This document shows, in pieces, positions 61,774 through 64,000 of a stretch of 64,000 nucleotides of DNA (positions are counted from its first letter, which is position 1; each line of letters starts with the position of its first letter). Made by a program: the position numbers and the translations under genes. The DNA comes from VXYL01 sp964348085 (lineage in GTDB: Bacteria; Pseudomonadota; Gammaproteobacteria; Pseudomonadales; Azotimanducaceae). The stretch is from the NCBI GenBank assembly GCA_964348085.1, contig CAYGBI010000005.1, positions 1-64,000 on the forward strand, written 5' to 3'. The notes below the pieces were generated by a model that saw only the letters and a program-made list of their open reading frames with translations, was not told the DNA's origin and did not search any database.

Positions 61774-62861
61774 ACGTTGAAGCGAAAGTGAATCACGTCG
61801 CCGTCCCGTACGACGTAGTCCTTGCCCTCTAACCGACGCCGTCCCGCTTCCCTAGCGCCGGCCTCGCCTCTGTAGGCAATGAAGTCATCGAACGAGACGA
61901 CCTCGGCGCGAATGAAGCCGCGCTCGAAGTCGGTATGAATGACGCCGGCGGCTTGCGGCGCGAGCGTGCCCACGGGAACCGTCCACGCACGCGCCTCCTT
62001 CGGCCCGGCGGTGAAGTAATGGTGCAAGCCGAGCAGCCGATAGCCGGCGCGGACGACGCGGTGCAGGCCCGGCTCGTCGACGCCCAAGTCGCGTAGGAAC
62101 TCGTCCCGGTCGGCGTCCTCCAACTCGCTGATCTCCGCTTCGATCTTCGCGCACACGGGCACCGCAATGGCCCCTTCGCTCGCGGCGAGTTCAGTCACGT
62201 CGTCAAGCAAGGGATTGTCGTGGAAGCCGTCCTCATCGACATTGGCGACGTACATGACCGGCTTTTGGGTGATGAAGTGGCACTCCCCCAACGCCGCCAA
62301 TTCGTGCGCGGCCAAGCCGAGCGAGCGAACCGCGCGCCCCTCGTCCAAGCCCGCTCGAACCTTGTCCAGCACGGCGACCAGCGCGCGGGCATCCGCATCG
62401 CCGGCGTTGGCGATGCGACGGTTGCGATCATAGACTCGGTCCGCGGTCGCCAAGTCCGCTAGCGCGAGTTCCACGTTGATCACATCGATGTCGTCCCGGG
62501 GCGATGTCGTCCCGGCCACATGCACTACGTTGTCGTCGGCGAAGCAACGCACCACATGGACTATGGCGTCGGTTTCCCGGATGTGCGCCAAGAACTGATT
62601 GCCGAGGCCCTCGCCCTTGGACGCGCCGGCCACCAACCCGGCGATGTCCACGAACTCCATCGCGCTCGGCACCACCCGCGCGGGGTTGACGATCGCGGCA
62701 ATGCGATGCAAGCGAGGGTCCGGCACCGGCACCACGCCGGTATTGGGTTCGATGGTGCAGAAAGGGAAGTTCTCGGCGTCCACGGTCGCTTGCGTCAAGG
62801 CGTTGAAAAGCGTCGACTTGCCGACATTGGGCAGTCCGACGATGCCGCAGTTGAAGCCCAT
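61770..62861 (-). CDS. ychF: Ribosome-binding GTPase/ATPase YchF
   Basis: This 363-residue Obg-family P-loop protein binds ATP rather than GTP in known members. The G1 motif is 'GIVGLPNVGKSTLFNALTQA', G3 is 'VDIAGLVAGASKGEGLGNQF', the atypical G4 is 'YVANVDED', and a C-terminal TGS domain ends in 'VVRDGDVIHFRFNV'. It is three bases from pth, a common ychF-pth arrangement. Confidence 0.96.
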   Translation of the reverse strand: MGFNCGIVGLPNVGKSTLFNALTQATVDAENFPFCTIEPNTGVVPVPDPRLHRIAAIVNPARVVPSAMEFVDIAGLVAGASKGEGLGNQFLAHIRETDAIVHVVRCFADDNVVHVAGTTSPRDDIDVINVELALADLATADRVYDRNRRIANAGDADARALVAVLDKVRAGLDEGRAVRSLGLAAHELAALGECHFITQKPVMYVANVDEDGFHDNPLLDDVTELAASEGAIAVPVCAKIEAEISELEDADRDEFLRDLGVDEPGLHRVVRAGYRLLGLHHYFTAGPKEARAWTVPVGTLAPQAAGVIHTDFERGFIRAEVVSFDDFIAYRGEAGAREAGRRRLEGKDYVVRDGDVIHFRFNV

Positions 62862-62864
62862 CGG

Positions 62865-63455
62865 TCAGCCCTGTGATCGCTGGGCGTGAAACACGTTCAT
62901 CGCCTTTTGCCAGTCGCCGTCGAGCACTAGGGCGAGGGTTTCGTCGTCGAGAAACGACGCCGTCGCGACCGCGTCGCGCTCCGCCGCCGGCATGGTGACG
63001 CCGGTGAGATAGGCCACCATGTCGTCGGCGTTGCCGGGGTGGCCGATGCCGATTCTGAGCCGTGCGAAGCGGCGGTCGCCGGCGAAATCGCCGATGATGC
63101 TCTTCAAGCCGTTGTGGCCGTTGTGGCCGCCGCCCGTCTTCAAGCGGCAGACGCCGACCGGGAAGGCGACTTCGTCGTATGCGACGAGCACTTGATCGGT
63201 GTCGATCTTGTAGAACCGCGCCATCGCCGCTACCGCTTGACCGGAAAGATTGACGTAAGTGGTGGGCAACAACAGCCTGAGATCATGGCCCAAGATGTCG
63301 CCCCGCCCGACGAGGCCTTTGAACCTGCGCGCAGCGCGTAAAGGTACGCCGAAGCGCCCGGCCAAGCGCTGCAGCCAATCCGCGCCGACGTTATGCCGAG
63401 TCGCCGCGTAGCGTACCCCCGGGTTGCCGAGCCCGGCAATCAAGCGGATGGCCAC
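62865..63455 (-). CDS. pth: Peptidyl-tRNA hydrolase
   Basis: This 196-residue enzyme releases tRNA from prematurely dropped peptidyl-tRNA. 'IAGLGNPGVRYAATRHNVGA' contains the catalytic His, and 'LLLPTTYVNLSGQAVAAMA' and 'GGHNGHNGLKSII' hold the substrate-binding Asn and His residues. It lies between rplY and ychF in the usual proteobacterial order. Confidence 0.95.
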   Translation of the reverse strand: MAIRLIAGLGNPGVRYAATRHNVGADWLQRLAGRFGVPLRAARRFKGLVGRGDILGHDLRLLLPTTYVNLSGQAVAAMARFYKIDTDQVLVAYDEVAFPVGVCRLKTGGGHNGHNGLKSIIGDFAGDRRFARLRIGIGHPGNADDMVAYLTGVTMPAAERDAVATASFLDDETLALVLDGDWQKAMNVFHAQRSQG

Positions 63456-63473
63456 CTCGCGCCACCGTTCGCC

Positions 63474-64000
63474 TCAAGACTGTCCCGAACTCCCGGCTAA
63501 GGGACCAGCCGCGTCCTGCTCGGCTTCCTCCTCGCCGTCGTCGCCGCCCCCGCCGCCCCGCCTGGCGGAAACGCCGACCACGGGGATGTCATGGTCGTCT
63601 CCCAAGCCCAAAGCGACGACGGCCACGCCTTCCGGCAATGCCAAATCGGACAGATGCATCGATTGGCCAACTTCGAGGTGGGCGACGTCGACCTCGATGG
63701 CCTCGGGCAAGTCCTTGGGCAGGCAGCTCACTTCGACTTCGATGAGGTTGTGCGCCAAGCGCCCGCCACCGAGCTTGACGCCGACGCAGCGGTCTTCGTT
63801 GACGAAGCGCAGCGGCACATGCACGTGTACCGGCTTGTCTTCGCTGATGCGCAGGAAGTCGATGTGTTGAACTTTCTCCGTCGCCGGATGACGCTGCACC
63901 TCGCGCAGCACGCAGGCTTGCGTCTTCTCGCCGACCCTAAGGCGCAGAATCTGCGAAAAGAACGCCGCCTCCTGCATGGCTTTGGCGAGGTCGCGATAGG
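63474..64000 (-). CDS. rplY: 50S ribosomal protein L25 (Ctc form), 5' end beyond the window
   Basis: At least 175 codons are present; the frame continues past the right edge ('YRDLAKAMQEAAFFSQIL'). 'REVQRHPATEKVQHIDFLRI' and 'VPLRFVNEDRCVGVKLGGG' match the L25/TL5/Ctc family with its C-terminal beta domain. The tail is acidic and glycine-rich ('RRGGGGGDDGEEEAEQDA'), as in many long L25 proteins. The protein binds 5S rRNA. Confidence 0.93.
   Translation of the reverse strand, partial: YRDLAKAMQEAAFFSQILRLRVGEKTQACVLREVQRHPATEKVQHIDFLRISEDKPVHVHVPLRFVNEDRCVGVKLGGGRLAHNLIEVEVSCLPKDLPEAIEVDVAHLEVGQSMHLSDLALPEGVAVVALGLGDDHDIPVVGVSARRGGGGGDDGEEEAEQDAAGPLAGSSGQS

Overview
The window is a high-GC chromosomal segment that is very probably from a gammaproteobacterium. 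It carries the order rpmE-priA-SPOR/FtsN-like-hslV-hslU followed by a DUF971 gene and ubiE-ubiJ-ubiB, plus gltBD, gshA, ATP-type pckA, acpH, yggX-mutY, hisBA and ychF-pth-rplY. This combination and order is typical of that class. GTG and TTG starts are common. No tRNA, rRNA or CRISPR array was recognised. The assignment rests on gene content only; no 16S is present.

Layout. 1-970: end of an ISKra4-like transposase. 1104-9643: tight seven-gene operon, MoxR AAA+ ATPase, CoxE-like VWA protein and a complete oligopeptide ABC transporter (oppABCDF-like), whose OppC carries a fibronectin-III-like insert. 9671-10825: AAA/DUF4143 ATPase whose start codon lies in a 49-bp palindrome. 11199-12677: gltD. 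13045-13971: aldo/keto reductase. 14128-29803: a 15.7-kb minus-strand polymorphic-toxin island. 29922-31412: debris (broken Lrp/AsnC regulator, small coiled-coil gene and its truncated copy, ABC-ATPase relic, dispersed repeat). 31410-36092: gltB, on the same strand and in the usual order relative to gltD but 18.7 kb away, which suggests that the island split a gltBD operon. 36243-46284: nucleotide and sugar metabolism, hslR, a secreted ankyrin protein, pckA, gshA, acpH, an M48 protease and rpmE. 46376-56008: priA, FtsN-like, DUF481, hslVU and ubiquinone genes. 56026-57028: repeats, a transposase relic and a second coiled-coil gene. 57025-64000: rimI-like, yggX, mutY, hisBA, ychF, pth and the start-truncated rplY.

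The island is the most interesting part. One RHS/YD-repeat protein (27365-29665) and two orphan RHS 3' cassettes (23158-23886 and 20753-21874) share a Cys-rich pre-toxin linker and then diverge completely. The three tips are unrelated in sequence, but each shows a different metallopeptidase signature: a metzincin-like HExxHxxGxxE, a JAMM-like HxHP...SxxD, and an HEDLH. Each tip type is followed within about 10-35 nt by its own type of Sec-exported repeat protein: a 637-aa ankyrin protein, a TPR-like protein, or a 366-382-aa ankyrin protein. These pairings recur in broken copies across the island: JAMM tail + TPR three times, HEDLH tail + short ankyrin protein three times. This is the pattern expected of cognate toxin-immunity pairs kept as displaced cassettes. 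The RHS signal peptide is separated from its body by one in-frame TAG, so the present system may be silenced. Frameshifts, an IS256 relic and truncated duplicates show active rearrangement.
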